The translations under genes were made by a program, and so were the position numbers. 64,000 nucleotides of DNA. It comes from Saccoglossus kowalevskii. Taxonomy: Eukaryota > Hemichordata > Enteropneusta > Harrimaniidae. Under the pieces are notes generated by a model that saw only the letters and a list, made by a program, of their open reading frames with translations, was not told where the DNA came from and did no database searches. Position 1 is the first letter of the stretch. Each line of letters opens with the position of its first letter. The stretch is from NCBI RefSeq assembly GCF_000003605.2, contig NW_003157227.1, positions 614,147 to 678,146 of the forward strand, given 5' to 3'. Positions 45,518 through 58,244 of this stretch are shown here, piece by piece.

Positions 45518-45999
45518 TTAAATTGTTATAAAAGTTATAAATTGTTAAAAAAGTTATAAATTGTTAAAAAAGTTATAAATTGTTATAAAAGTTATAAATT
45601 GTTAAAAAAGTTATAAATTGTTATAAAAGTTATAAATTGTTAAAAAGTTATAAATTGTTATAAAGTTATAAATTGTTATAAAAGTTATAAATTGTTAAAA
45701 AGTTATAAATTGTTATAAAAGTTATAAATTGTTATAAAAGTTATAAATTGTTAAAAAAGTTATAAATTGTTATAAAAGTTATAAATTGTTAAAAAAGTTA
45801 TAAATTGTTATAAAAGTTATAAATTGTTAAAAAGTTATAAATTGTTATAAAAGTTATAAATTGTTATAAAGTTATAAATTGTTATAAAAGTTATAAATTG
45901 TTAAAAAGTTATAAATTGTTATAAAAGTTATAAATTGTTATAAAAGTTATAAATTGTTATAAAAGTTATAAATTGTTATAAAAGTTATAAATTGTTATA
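45518..45999. repeat. AT-rich 18-19-bp minisatellite, about 26 units
   Basis: Units of TTATAAATTGTT followed by ATAAAAG, AAAAAAG, AAAAAG or ATAAAG. The four variants are not random: a block of about eight or nine units appears twice in nearly the same order, so larger blocks were duplicated. Strongly AT-rich and easily unwound. No coding potential. Confidence 0.9.
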
Positions 46000-48915
46000 G
46001 GAATATATTGTAAAAGCTACTGAAGCTACTGTAGATTTGCCAAATCGATGTTATTTTTTTTTTAAATAAATATTTTAAAATCATTCAAATATTGGTATAC
46101 TAATTGCTGTATTTATAACTTATACCTAACTTTAAGTTACTATTGTTCTATTTGATGTAAACAAAAAGTTTGGACACATTATTTTATGGAAATACATCAC
46201 AGAGTGGGAGTCTCAAACTCCTAAACACAAATATTGCACACTTTCTGATTAAGAAAGATAGAGTGATTATATACTAAAACTACACTGATATTACCTTGCT
46301 GAAACTAAAAGCCGAGTTATAAAAATACATGACATTGACACGGCTATAGCTTAGTTCTAACTATTGGGTTACCAAGTTCTTTATACATTCACAATAGAGA
46401 AGTGTATGTTAAACACGGTTACTATTTTTTTAGAGTGACAGATGTAAACAATTAGTAGGGTGTATACGTATGAAACCTGGAGCTCAATGTGTGAAGCATT
46501 GCTGTACGAGTTTAGTTAATCGCAAACATGCGTCCCCACAGACATTATTGAATTTGCAGTGCATAACAATTATAGATACCAACAAGTCATCTGAAGATGA
46601 CACAGCCCCCACTTGTCAGATGTTATTATAGTTGGCTATGAATTATAAATTTTGAATGTATATGTAGAAAATCGGGTAAGAAGATTGAAACTCAACATTA
46701 CAAGGTACATACCCTATATCGACATATCAATATACTTAATATACCAAGTATGGTCTAATATTTGGACTAATAATTCACAAGATATTAACAAAAATGTGCA
46801 AATGAGCCCATTAATTAAGGTGAAACCTCGACTTAATTTAAGGTGGGCGAAAAATGTAAACAAGCAGTTTGCCATTTCATGGGCATGAAGGCCAAGCCAC
46901 TTTAAGTATTATATACAAGGTTAAATGTAATTAACATATTCATGATGTATAATTTATGATTTTTCAGCATCGCATATCTACCATGATCCATGGTAGATCG
47001 TGGACATTCCAGGATGGGAAGAGATCAGAAGCTTGAAGAAAACGTATAAAAAACAAAAGAGACTAAATTCAAATGAACTTTCGGTAATTATGCATCAAAA
47101 TTCACAAAACACACACAAGCACAAACCGTTTCGTGTCGCGGTGCTTTGCATCGCTGTCCTTTGGCGGAATTCTGTGGCGCCGCCAACGTCGGTCGATGAA
47201 CACAGTCGGTAGGCATGGCATAAATACATTTGCTGGCATTCTGTACTTTTGACTGCAGTGTTGTTGTTTTTTTTCCGACATGCTTCCGATATGGCCTTTA
47301 TTTGGTTAATATCCATCTGAAATTCTGGACTGTGAGAATCGTCTATTTAATTAACTCACCATAAAGGTCGACACAATGAAATTGTCGAGTATGTTGTGTT
47401 TTAATGTATCTCAAATAAATAGAATACATTGCAACTAAAATACGTTAAATGTGTTACAACCTATTCACATAAGTTATTGTCATGCAAATTTACAATCTTT
47501 TAATTGTTCAACTGTTGTGATATGTGTAATAGTTGTCAACCTAAACATAGTAGGAACACGTCGCCATATCGTGATGACTTCTAAGATTTTTATCTTCGGT
47601 GTCTTTAAAAAGTTTCTTCAATTTCCATTGGATCTAATCATTTTTGTCGCATAATTTCGTACACCATTTTTCCTGTTTCTCGTTGAGCTATCAATCTATC
47701 GCTGTATTTCTTTACTTTGCCAAATAGATATTAGGGCGCGAATCTCGTACCTCAAGTCAGAAGTTACAAACGACGTTGTCTGCGCCATAATTAAAATGTG
47801 AGGTTACTTGAAGAAGACGATTGAGGGCGTAATTCAATTTATATAATACATGTACTAGTAATTGTGTGGTACGACGCCCTCGTCAAATGACGCACCTCCT
47901 AGCTTGTATCCGAGACCGTAGGCAAGGGAACAATTTCACAATGTATATTAGATGAGGAATCAAGTTCAGTACTAAATAAAACATATCTACAGGATATAAC
48001 TTGGCATTGAAGTTATCAAACATAACATGTTCAAGAAGAATAGCTGACCAGTTTCGCATGATATCACTCGACATTGTGCACCGAAAGACAGAAACAAAAC
48101 ACAGTCCCTCAATTGAGGGATTGTGAGCAAAATTGTGTATATAGTACAGGAGTATACTGTTTAAATAGTACACAAATGCCTATACTATTCCCCAAACTCA
48201 AGTACATATCGATACGTTCACCTATCGTATGATGCTACGAACTGAAAAAAACAATCATTACAACTAATGGCCAGTAATTTTCATTAAGCCATCACAGTAA
48301 CATTCAGTGTGTTACCATGGCAATAAACAACAGCATTGCATATACGGCATAAAATAGATATAATAAACAAATAAAGTGCATTAATGGGAGATGTCCGTTT
48401 AAATGCATTATTTCGGCATTGGTCGAAAGTAATATAATTCTGTTTTAGAGAAAAAAAGTAAAATAATATGCAAACGGGTTAACAGTTTCTATGAACCAGA
48501 ATTAAGCTTGTGTGCCATGAATAACATAGGTATTTAATTATATTGACGAGGGATGAAAATAGTTACACAGTAGATAAGAATAATGTCATAAATCTACAAG
48601 TCTTGCTTTGCAGCTGTACTCAGGATTCTTTCACCACGTGGTCGTTGCTACTAAAATTGCACATATTTTATCTTCTCGCGAGGCCTCGCTAACTCACAAA
48701 CATAAATTACAGGTATTGTTATTAAAATATATACAAATGATTTTGCCAAAAGCTCTATACCGAATAAAAACTTCATGGTATATTTAAGGTCAGAGCTCCG
48801 TCACGATAGCACGACTTATTGAAAATGTTCTTTGTTCAGACAGAGTACACAGTCGAGAACTAGTTCTAAAAAAAAGTAGGAAATCAAATGACGTGGCTAT
48901 TCTTTGACCCAATCA
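46000..48915. other. Intergenic, no recognised gene
   Basis: Contains the hairpin at 46976-46998 and a GC-richer island at about 47125-47220 that includes GGCGCCGCC. The 71-codon frame through that island has no ATG at its start and a stop just before, so no gene is called. Confidence 0.35.
46976..46998. repeat. 10-bp perfect hairpin, 3-base loop
   Basis: ATCTACCATG, loop ATC, CATGGTAGAT. A compact palindrome; could be a protein-binding site or chance. Confidence 0.55.
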
Positions 48916-49239
48916 ATGACGTGCATTGATTTGACGGGCACTGATTTGACGGGCATTGATTTGACGGGCATTGATTTGACGGGCATTGATTTGACGGGCA
49001 TTGATTTGACGGGCATTGATTTGACGGGCATTGATTTGACGGGCACTGATTTGACGGGCATTGATTTGACGGGCATTGATTTGACGGGCATTGATTTGAC
49101 GGGCATTGATTTGACGGGCATTGATTTGACGGGCATTGATTTGACGGGCATTGATTTGACGTGCATTGATTTGACGGGCATTGATTTGACGTGCATTGAT
49201 TTGACGGGCATTGATTTGACGGGCATTGATTTGACGTGA
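48916..49239. repeat. 15-bp minisatellite, about 21 units
   Basis: The unit ATTGATTTGACGGGC is repeated in exact register, with GCACTG and GTGCATTG variants. On the + strand it is open from ATG at 48916 to a TGA at 49237-49239, giving about 107 codons of the pentapeptide I-D-L-T-G. On the - strand it reads P-V-K-S-M units. The (I/T)-D-L-T-G text resembles the pentapeptide-repeat consensus. Most likely a minisatellite. Confidence 0.93.
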
Positions 49240-49246
49240 GCTGGGC

Positions 49247-49279
<33 letters not shown>

Positions 49280-52200
49280 TATTATACACACAGTTTTGAT
49301 CACTGTAAAATACTATTATTATTTCGACGTGTTTTTCTAATAAAAATAAACACAAATTTGGTGGTGTTTATTTTCTGCATTAAGTTGTCCACTGAGTTTA
49401 TCTTGTCAGAAATTGGGGACTTGTAAGTACCACCAGCTGATCCTGAACCGCTAAGTCCGTGAAGACGACTGTCATTAGTTATAGTTATTTGAGGGTCATT
49501 TATGCCGGAAAGTACTATTATAATATCTAAAATATGTTAATTATTATTTCTGAAGTGGAACAATGAGAAGATTGGCACTGTGACGAACGTATTACGTGAA
49601 ACATACAAATCCAATTGTGGTCTGAATATAAACTCGGCTTAGTCTAGAATGTTTCGAGTTCGGACGCCATCGCTGCGTTAATTTACCCAATGCACTGTGT
49701 CGTACCTTCTCTATTTTTTATCGTAAATTATAGTTTCAAGCTAATTACATGTTTGATGAAGTGAATAAGTCAGATATGTAAGCGCGGCACGTTCCAAACT
49801 AACGTCACGTGGTCGTTACGTCATAACTTAGCGTGTACTGTTACCACTCCCCGGTGATAGTTATGAATATATCATTGTCAGAACGGTCATAAAAGGGCAC
49901 TCCAACTGGGAAATAATGAGTCATCTTTGCTCACATTTAGTAAGTTTAATCGTTTTATGTCATAGGTAAAATAACAAATCATTATAATCGACAATTAGGC
50001 TGTAATCGATCATGTATTGTTAATTCTTAACATAATGAGATGTAATTTATAGTGATGAAATTGTAGGTATCACACTACATTTATATTCGACAAATGTAAG
50101 AACATGAAAAGGCCACAGGCCAAAGAGTAGAGTACCTACAATAAAATAAATAAGTTCTAGAAACGAATCTGATTCAACTATACTCAGGCTGATATTGTCA
50201 ATATCATAACGTCAACCCAGCTGACTGCTCACTCTGAATGTATCAATACGCCATTTCAAATTAAGTTTGTTTTCGCTAAATTTCGTCCAAAACGTCCACG
50301 TTTGCATAATCTGGCATCATATTAATAAATAAAGTAGTTCGGAATGCAAGCTAGCAAAACAGTTATTTACAAACTAGAAAGAATTACATTCGCCTTGTAT
50401 CATAATGTGAAAGAAAGAAATGTGCGTGAAGTGGCGTCCGTGGCGGTAAAATAAGGCTACCCTGGTGCCACCGTTCATGTGTATAATTAAATGTTAATTA
50501 ATTAAATTAATTTTGTTGACAAATGCAACTATAATGTTAGGATTTTCATGGAGATAAGTAATACATCTTTTATTACGGAAACCAATGCAAAAAAACAAAG
50601 ACAATTCAGATATTGACTCCCGAAATATTGTCCGGTGATAGCGACACGAACTCCCAATAATGAGCGTAAGAACAAAATGTCTTGTACTGACACGCATAAA
50701 TTCAGATAGAATCCGGGTATTTTCACTTACGGGCAACCCAGAAATACATGGTACAGTGGTGCGCACCTTAGCAACGTTAGAACGTCTGTGACGTAGTTCC
50801 GCTCCCGAGAATAGTGACTGTAACGAAATATGCGAAGAGTATATGCCGGTAGGTGGAATTAGAGCATCATAACAGCAACTTCCCATACTAAAAGACGAAT
50901 TCAGAATTTCACTTATTATACTATTCTTGGTCATGTGACCAATTCTTCTTGCCACCAGAACGTATAGATTATAGTGCCAGTGCGATTTGACTCGGGTCAA
51001 AACTGTGGCGTTATATTAGATAACGCACACTTTCGAGTGTTAATTAATTAGACCACGAAATAGTCTTTTCCACGAAACGAAACCCTAACCCTGACTCGCA
51101 CTTTTTTTTTCATTGGCCTAATAACATCAATCGCCTGTATTGCTGAACGTATGATAATTTGCATAAATGCAAAAGACGTATTGTACGATTTGTCATTTGC
51201 TTCCGAACAATTCGGGGTAAAAATAGGAATTAGAAGGTTAATTTCAATGTCGAGAGGGATACTTCGAATTATTCATTAGCAAATGATACAACACACAACA
51301 CATATATTTATGTATTAAATTAGCATATGTTGGGAAATATGTATTTGAAATGCAACCGATTGGTGAATGCGCTCGTGCGATTTACAGACTCTGACCAAAA
51401 CTGTGACGTAAAACCTATACCCTCTTTGAACGTTTCAATCACTAATTCAGTGCCTAGTTCTAACTTATGTTTTAATCATTAATCAACTGAATATTAAATG
51501 CTAGTAATGAATCTGACATACTAGACTTTCGGTCGGAGTATTCGACACTGTCGAGAAAAAACGCATGCGCACTAGTATTGTGCTCCAAATTCCACTCACC
51601 ATTCTCGCTAATCGTGCATGTGAATAGGGAGTGAGTATACTGCATTCAGTGAGTGCTTACACCACAGACAGTAACGTTTCACATACTAATTATTTCACGT
51701 CTGCATATGCTGTGAAGCGAACGCAGATGAGACTTCTTATCGAATAGTTTATCTAGTAGATTGCCTGGCTACTGACCATGTTAATTCACACATCGCACAG
51801 CTAGAAACATAAGGAACTTATTTTAACGAGCAGCCTGAGTATAAAAGGGACACATAATTTACCGAGTTTCGCAAGTTGTCATGAAGAAAAAAACGTAATC
51901 GGTGATAGAACCGATAACTACTCAAAACATGCCAGAAAAATCTCATTTTCCAGTCTTTCGTCGTAACCCATGACAGGTCATTAGTCCACGGCGAATGCCG
52001 CATGACATGGTATCAATAGAACAGCCAGCTCTACAGATATAAAGGTGACTACAGTAGAACTCCTAGCCTTCGAGTTGGTTAATCTGTCACAGGAGACCCT
52101 GAAACACATTGTACTGGAACCCATAAAACAGAACACGATTTCAATAATTCAAATTTCTTTCGTATATGTTACAGATGATATCAATATTTCATACTATGAA

Positions 52201-52796
52201 ACCATATGTCATTTCATATGTTGACGTCGTCAGAGATTAATAGTACCATTAAACAGCACTCACATTGTATGACTAGCTTGCCAACAAAGTGTTCCACTTC
52301 ACACCAACAGTGTTTATTGGTGTTTATAATAAATCCCATCTTGTGAGTCGTAATGTACTGAATGGCCTGCATAGATTCAATACTAATTCAATACGCTAAC
52401 GAACAATGTCGACTTAAGGTAGAATCCCACATTTTGAATACTAGCAGCACATAAATCTAGCGCATATAGTATTGTTAATATTTCATGTCACAATCTGTCC
52501 ATAATAATCGTTTTTATATTAGTCAACATTTGAACTTGTTTGTTCATTTTATTTTTTAGAAGAACTGTCAAACAATATGACATTATTTTATGACATTATT
52601 TCATTTTCTCTTACGAAAATACCACGTGACACGGAATTTCACAAATGGTTGTATTGTGCGAGTAAATGATGTAAACGTTTGTATATGCACCACTAGCCTA
52701 GCATGGATAGCATAGCTTCGTGGTTCATGGTTATACAAGTTTGGAGCTCCATTTTGCTATAATACGTCTTCTAATAACGCGGGTTTAATATCAGTG
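49240..52796. other. Intergenic, no confident gene
   Basis: A - strand frame at 50494-51000 (168 codons) is open but matches nothing recognised and overlaps a second open frame. CGCATGCGCA near 51566 is an NRF1-type site. TATAAAAGG occurs near 51841. Confidence 0.35.
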
Positions 52797-52940
52797 TTTA
52801 ATTTAATTTAATTTAATTTAATTTAATAAATTTAATTTAATTTAATTTAATTTAATTTAATTTAATTTAATTTAATTTAATTTAATTTAATTTAATTTAA
52901 TTTAATTTAATTTAATTTAATTTAATTTAATTTAATTTAA
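52797..52940. repeat. (TTTAA)n microsatellite, about 28 units
   Basis: Pure TTTAA pentanucleotide tract broken once by AATAAATTT near 52824. It can fold back on itself because TTTAA repeats are nearly self-complementary. Confidence 0.95.
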
Positions 52941-53842
52941 CATTAATTGCGTAAATACCGAACCCCACCACCACCCGCTACGTACCATGTGCCGATGAAC
53001 TATACATCTACACTATACAAAGGTGATTACGATCTAAGCAAATACTAAACAGCATGCAAAAGTGGAACAGTATCCGATGAATCTTATATAATTAGGCAGA
53101 CTGCAAATAATGAATAGTTACTCTATATTACTTCCTTAATTACACATGATCATTGAATACATCATCAAGTTGTATGTAGGAAGTCCGGATTATCTCGCGT
53201 GATTTCCGTTTCCGCCTCGCAAAGTAACAGGTGAATTACAGTATTCCGACCACGGACAAGTGCTTCCATAGTCCACGAGAATGTTCATCCAGTGTAAACT
53301 TAGTCGTTTGTGTTTAAAATACTTGAGAGTACATTTTCAAATCTTGCTCACATTGCCAGCAAATCGTTGACAAAGAAAGACAAGAGGTTTCATAGAATGG
53401 AGTGACATATTAATATCCATGGATGATAGGAAAATTACTTACAAGTCTTAGTGCTTTTAGATTGAATATAATAATTATTGTAGATTCGATCATTTTGTTG
53501 GAGAAACCTGAGAAATGTCTTGATATTTTCGGAATTGCTCTTGCTTGATTTGGTTTTTATCTGAACGGCAGTGTGTACTATTAGAGGTCATGTATTGCCC
53601 ATGTATGTCTATGGCTTAGGATCCGGAGTTCTGCAGAGCTCAGTATTTGGAATCTTATGTTTTTTTGCGTGCGTATCATTGAACTGAGTGGTCTTTATTT
53701 GTCGTTTGATTTGGGAGATTATGAATCAGCTCATAATGACATATGTTGTTATTTGGTGAATTAAAAAAGTAGATATAAACTACAACCTATCTTTGTGCTT
53801 CCTGGCAAGCGTAGGCAATTAAACAACTCAAATTATTAATTG
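52941..53842. other. Intergenic, no recognised gene
   Basis: AT-rich unique-looking sequence between the microsatellite and the foldback element. Nothing recognised. Confidence 0.35.
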
Positions 53843-55251
53843 CTAGTTACGAATGCCGAGACGGACCTTCCTACTTCACAGTTCCAACTTCCGAGTTCCG
53901 ACTTCTAACTTCCGAGTTCCACTTTTAACTTCCGAGTTCCGACTTCTAACTTCCGAGTTCCGACTTCTAACTTCCGAGTTCCTACTTCTAACTTCCGAGT
54001 TCCGACTTCTATTATTGTTGCAAACCGCAGGAGCAAAAAAGTACCGTCATCTGTAGTGATGAAACTACATAGTAGTCTATCATTTGTGCACATAATTGTT
54101 TTGAGATCAGCGGGGTGAGATCAGCGCTAAAATAATTTTTATTTTTATAATGCATTGATATATTACTAGAGGCCTGCAATGAGAAGCACGGAGTGGCAAA
54201 TCTGAAGTCTGAAGAGAGAACTCTTAAGTACGAATTCAGAAGTGAGATATGGAAATGTGAAGTCGAAAGTGAGAAGTCGGAAGTCGGAAATTGGAAGTAA
54301 GAATTTGGAAGTGAAAATTTGGAAATTGGTAGTAAGAATTTGGAAGTGAGAAGTCAGAAGTGAAAAGTCGGAAATTGGAAGTCAGAAGTAAGAACTTTGA
54401 AGTCGGAAATTTAAAATGTGTAAATATCTTGAGTCTTGATATAATTATACATAAATATATAAGTTAAAGCATAAAATCTGAGATTTCGTGGAAAACATGA
54501 AACATAACATTATATTTGTACCCTTAAAATAAAGTGAAAGTCAATTTCATGATTAATAATAAACCTATCGAACCTAAAAAAAATAATAACTAATGTCATT
54601 TAGTGGAACAAACGCTCCTTGCACTTTCTCCATACCTCATGTCCGAAAAAAATAAGTGAATGTCAGTGTCCGTCAAGTTTAGGTGGGACTGATGAATAAT
54701 CTGTTTGGGTAGCAGTTGTCACTTATATTTGACTCACAAGAATAAAGGAATTACCAGGGAACGTGTCACAAAGTAGAATATAATCAGGGCATATAATCAG
54801 GCGACTTGTCCCCAGATAGATCATAATCAGTGGACTTGTCTTAACTAAGGTAGATCACAATGAAGGGTCCATGGGTAGAATATTATCAGGTCACTTTTTC
54901 CAAGGTAGAATATATTCAAATGCAAAGACAATATATATATATGGTTAGACAATGCCAATCATAATGCAAAGATAATATAAAAATAAAAATAATTGTGGCG
55001 CCGATCTCACCCCATAACCTGTATGCAAAACAATTCTGTGCACAAATGATAGAAACCACTATGAAGTTTCACACTACAGATGACGGTACTTTTTGCGGTT
55101 TGCAACAATAATAACTCGGAAGTTAAAAGTCGGAACTCGGAAGTTAGAAGACGGAACTCGGAAGTTAGAAGTCGGAACTCGGGAGTTAGAAGTCGGAACT
55201 CGGAAGTTGGAACTGTGAAGTAGGAAGGCCCCTTTTGGCTTTCATAGCTAG
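53843..55251. mobile_element. Foldback-type element with tandem-repeat arms
   Basis: Two long inverted arms, about 53843-54150 and 54968-55251, share roughly 85-90% of their sequence by eye. Each arm starts with a CTAG-containing end, continues CCTTCCTACTTCACAGTTCC, then several copies of a repeat of about 22 bases (ACTTCCGAGTTCCGACTTCT), then CAAACCGC and ACCGTCATCTGTAGTG, and ends near GGGGTGAGATC. The roughly 820-base centre is non-coding, and part of it (54210-54420) is a degenerate GGAAGT repeat related to the arms. Target duplications are not clear. No transposase is present, so movement would depend on a partner. Confidence 0.75.
53880..54010 (+). repeat. Tandem repeat of about 22 bases in left foldback arm
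   Basis: ACTTCCGAGTTCCGACTTCTA recurs about six times. The reverse complement occupies about 55118-55215 in the right arm, with about four to five units, so the arms differ in copy number. Confidence 0.85.
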
Positions 55252-55626
55252 TTTATAACGGTGTAATTTCTTGTAGTCCAAATATTCGTAGCCTTCGTGT
55301 TCGTTTACAATTTGAGTATGGCTAATCATATGAGCGAGGCTTGCAGATTGCCATTTTATCACTTACGTATACTTACGACTCTCAGGAGTCAGGTAGACTA
55401 GTCACTGTGGTCGAAGGAAGAATGAATGAGCATATTACGTCATATCTGATAAAACGTAGGATTGACTTTAAGATTATGTTGCTTATTTTAAAGTTATATA
55501 TTGTCAGTCACTTTAATTTATAGTTTCTATGCCACTGAATTACGTTCCACTATTGTAGGCCTTACGGGACATCTTCAGAGTGTCTCCTGGTTGTTCAAAG
55601 TTCGCGATTACCTATCTGTGAGGTAG
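55252..55626. other. Intergenic gap
   Basis: Nothing recognised between the foldback element and the LINE remnant. Confidence 0.35.
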
Positions 55627-55745
55627 GGCATTCGCAGTTAACGCACCACGTTAAAATCGGCTGCCAAATTATTTTGGGAGCAGTGCTAAAGTTTCTTTAT
55701 TTAAGACCAACTTAAAAACGTTTTGTTTCAAAAACATATGTAGTT
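55627..55745 (+). pseudogene. LINE RT C-terminal remnant (CR1/L2/jockey type)
   Basis: The + frame reads AFAVNAPR, a stop, NRLPNYF, then SAKVSLFKTNLKTFCFKN. The A-P-R-x-W-N-x-L-P block followed by S-x-F-K-x-x-L-K-T-x-L-F is the characteristic end of CR1/L2/jockey ORF2. About 37 codons with one stop. Confidence 0.6.
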
Positions 55746-56486
55746 TGTAGATATTTATTTATTTTACCTCACCATTCATTCATTTATATATTTTTTTATT
55801 ATATGAGTATTCTTTGGTTTATTGTTATGTAACAATTACTATGATGAGTTCTTGGTAAGTTTTCGACCATACACAGTAACAAAACGCGATATAAGTAAAT
55901 ACATTTACGGCTCATACAGGTGCTATATACTCCGTGAATTCATATATTTAATGCGACATGTTTCATTAAATTATACGAACTGTCACAGTCACAACGGGCT
56001 CGTTATTTATAGTTACAATATTTCACCTCTCGACCCGACTATGTGTGAAACCGAAAAAAAAACAGAGATCATGAATTTTGAATACTGTTCTCCTGTGTGC
56101 GGTGGATAATTGATGTCATATCGGCCTCGTGTTGTTGCAGATGTGATTACGTTCCTCCTTGACCCATCAAAATAAGTTCAGTTTGTCACAGCGATGTATG
56201 TTGCCGGCAATGCAGGTGGTACGGTCACCGTGCTTGACGTCAACAAATCAAGTAAACCAACCATTCCAGCTAAGAATAATAGCATAGACACCCTGCGAAT
56301 TTGTTACAGAAGATCGATGGGCTTTTGTTGTCTTGTTGCTTACTAATTAAAAAAAGTCTGCGCTTGAAGCGAGTACATTCAAGAAACGACAACAAAGTCT
56401 AGACATATAAATATCCCTACGTTCTATTTGGATACAATTCTATTCAATTTCAATTCTACACAATCTTGAAAAACAGATATATTTTT
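55746..56486. other. Intergenic gap
   Basis: No gene recognised. An open frame at 55822-56109 starts at a TTG and looks random. Confidence 0.35.
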
Positions 56487-57058
56487 TAGATCCGCTGTCG
56501 ACTTTGTCGAACGGAGCTTATCATATGAGTGATTGTCCGTCGTTGTCCGTGTCAATGTTTTACTTTTTCGACTTCTTCGTGAAAACTACAAACCCGAATG
56601 CTTTGATACTTGGTGTATATGTAACTTGGGTAGACCTCTCTAAGATTTGTTCATTTCATGATGATATATATCTTCAATTCTCTGATTTTGCTGAATATTT
56701 TTGTTAAAAAGTGATATTTTCGACTTCTTGTTAAAAACCTCACGTCTGATTACTTTGATATTACATATATAGGTACTACATGTGGACCTCTCTCAGATTT
56801 GTTCATTTCGTGATGATATCTTTAATTCTCTAATTTTGGAGAATATTTTTGGCATTTTTGGTAAAAAGTGATATTTTCAACTTCTTGTTGAAAAGCGCAT
56901 ATCCGATTTCTTTGAATTACATATATAGGTACTAAATGTGGACCTTTCTCAGATTTGTTCATTTCGTGATGATATCTTCAATTATCTAATTTTGATGAAT
57001 ATTTTTAGTACTTCAGTTCTTTAATTGAAATGTGCATTGCTAACAGCGGAGCTACCTC
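56487..57058 (+). repeat. AGCTCCG/CGGAGCT element, complete copy
   Basis: Starts TAGATCCGCTGTCGAC..CGAACGGAGCTTATCATATGAGTG and ends CTAACAGCGGAGCTACC, so the outer ends are inverted (CCGCTGT / ACAGCGG). Between them the phrase TCAGATTTGTTCATTTCGTG recurs near 56643, 56793 and 56949, an interval of about 150-156 bases. About 570 bases, non-coding. Same family as 17417-18381 and 22482-22676. Confidence 0.75.
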
Positions 57059-57893
57059 AGCCAACAGGCTGCTTGTTAATGTTACCCTTCATTTCACTCT
57101 CTATTTATAGTCATGTTGCTATATCTCCTATTATTATATTTGACCCGGTAGTCTTATCATTAACAAAAGTACTATCATAATGACAACGTACTAACAAACT
57201 ACGCTTTCTGTGAATGCTATTATTTTCCATTGGTGCTGAAAATGATTTCATTTTTTTCAATATATGTACATGGCAATAAAAAACTATGGTAAAATAGTCA
57301 GAAATTTTCAGTTAAAAATAATTTGCAATAATCTCAAAATACTTTTAAAAAAACTTTGTCGTAACTTGCCTTAAATCGAGTGAGGTTGTCACCAGATTTT
57401 CCGCAAACTCAAAAGTTGATCTTGCCCACAGCATCCACTGCGTATGACATGTGAGAGTAACTGTGAGTGAATTGTTCAGACTCAAGTAATTATAGTATAT
57501 TTTGTGAAATTAAAACCACTCCGCGGAGACGTAAACTCTATAATTCGACTCTCCATCTAGTATCATGGTGGTCGTGAAACCATAATAGGAATTTAGAAGT
57601 ACGTAATTACGATGTTATAAAAATGTCATGATAATTATTCTAAATATAAATCACAGTCATTCGAATATAAGCACACAGTAAATATCAATAGTATATCATG
57701 TGACCGATATGTAAATTGTTTATGTACAATAATATGCAATTAGAAAGATGTTATTGTCATTTGATTGTTTTTCGAGTAATAGACCCCGAGACCGACCAGT
57801 TGTTTCCACAGACATCCGGAACCTAAACTGGATTTTACATCCTTTCACGGGCGCTGCCATACTAATGTGTGACAGAACGAGTAACTGAACTAA
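57059..57893. other. Intergenic gap
   Basis: No recognised feature. AT-rich until the GC content rises near 57780. Confidence 0.35.
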
Positions 57894-58214
57894 GCTGATT
57901 CTCTAAGTTATTGCCTTCATTTGCTCAAATCTCCGGAGACAACCGCGTATTTGGTAAATAAAACCTACAAACGCGGTGACATTCTTCGAGACCCATACTT
58001 GCTAACGAATTACAGGAATTACATCAACAGGCCGTGTACTCGGTTGTTTAATGTCACGCGCTGGATTCCCGCGAGACGTCCCACAAGTCTCACTGAAGTT
58101 TGCACTATAATATTAAACAGAATTGAGACAAATCACATGACAGTACAAGAGAGAAGACGACATATCAAATTATGGAAAGCACCCTCGGGTTACGACGAAT
58201 TCATTAACTTATAA
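57894..58214 (+). CDS. Unassigned open frame, possible 3'-terminal exon
   Basis: The frame is open for 106 codons to TAA after a stop at 57891, with no ATG near its start, so if real it is an internal or last exon. Codon use looks coding-like and GC is higher than around it. The text includes RDPYLLTNYRNYINRPCTR and PARRPTSLTEVCTIILNRI, and ends GYDEFINL. S-L-T-E-V-C resembles the start of a SOCS box, but the rest does not match well. ATTACAG near 58014 could be an acceptor. Confidence 0.3.
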   Translation, partial: ADSLSYCLHLLKSPETTAYLVNKTYKRGDILRDPYLLTNYRNYINRPCTRLFNVTRWIPARRPTSLTEVCTIILNRIETNHMTVQERRRHIKLWKAPSGYDEFINL

Positions 58215-58244
58215 TGACACTCAGAAAATCGTTTTAGAAAATTG

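Noticed and set aside
50494-51000. 168-codon open frame on the - strand
   Set aside because: No domain recognised, an overlapping second frame is also open, and composition matches the local background. Chance is the simplest reading.
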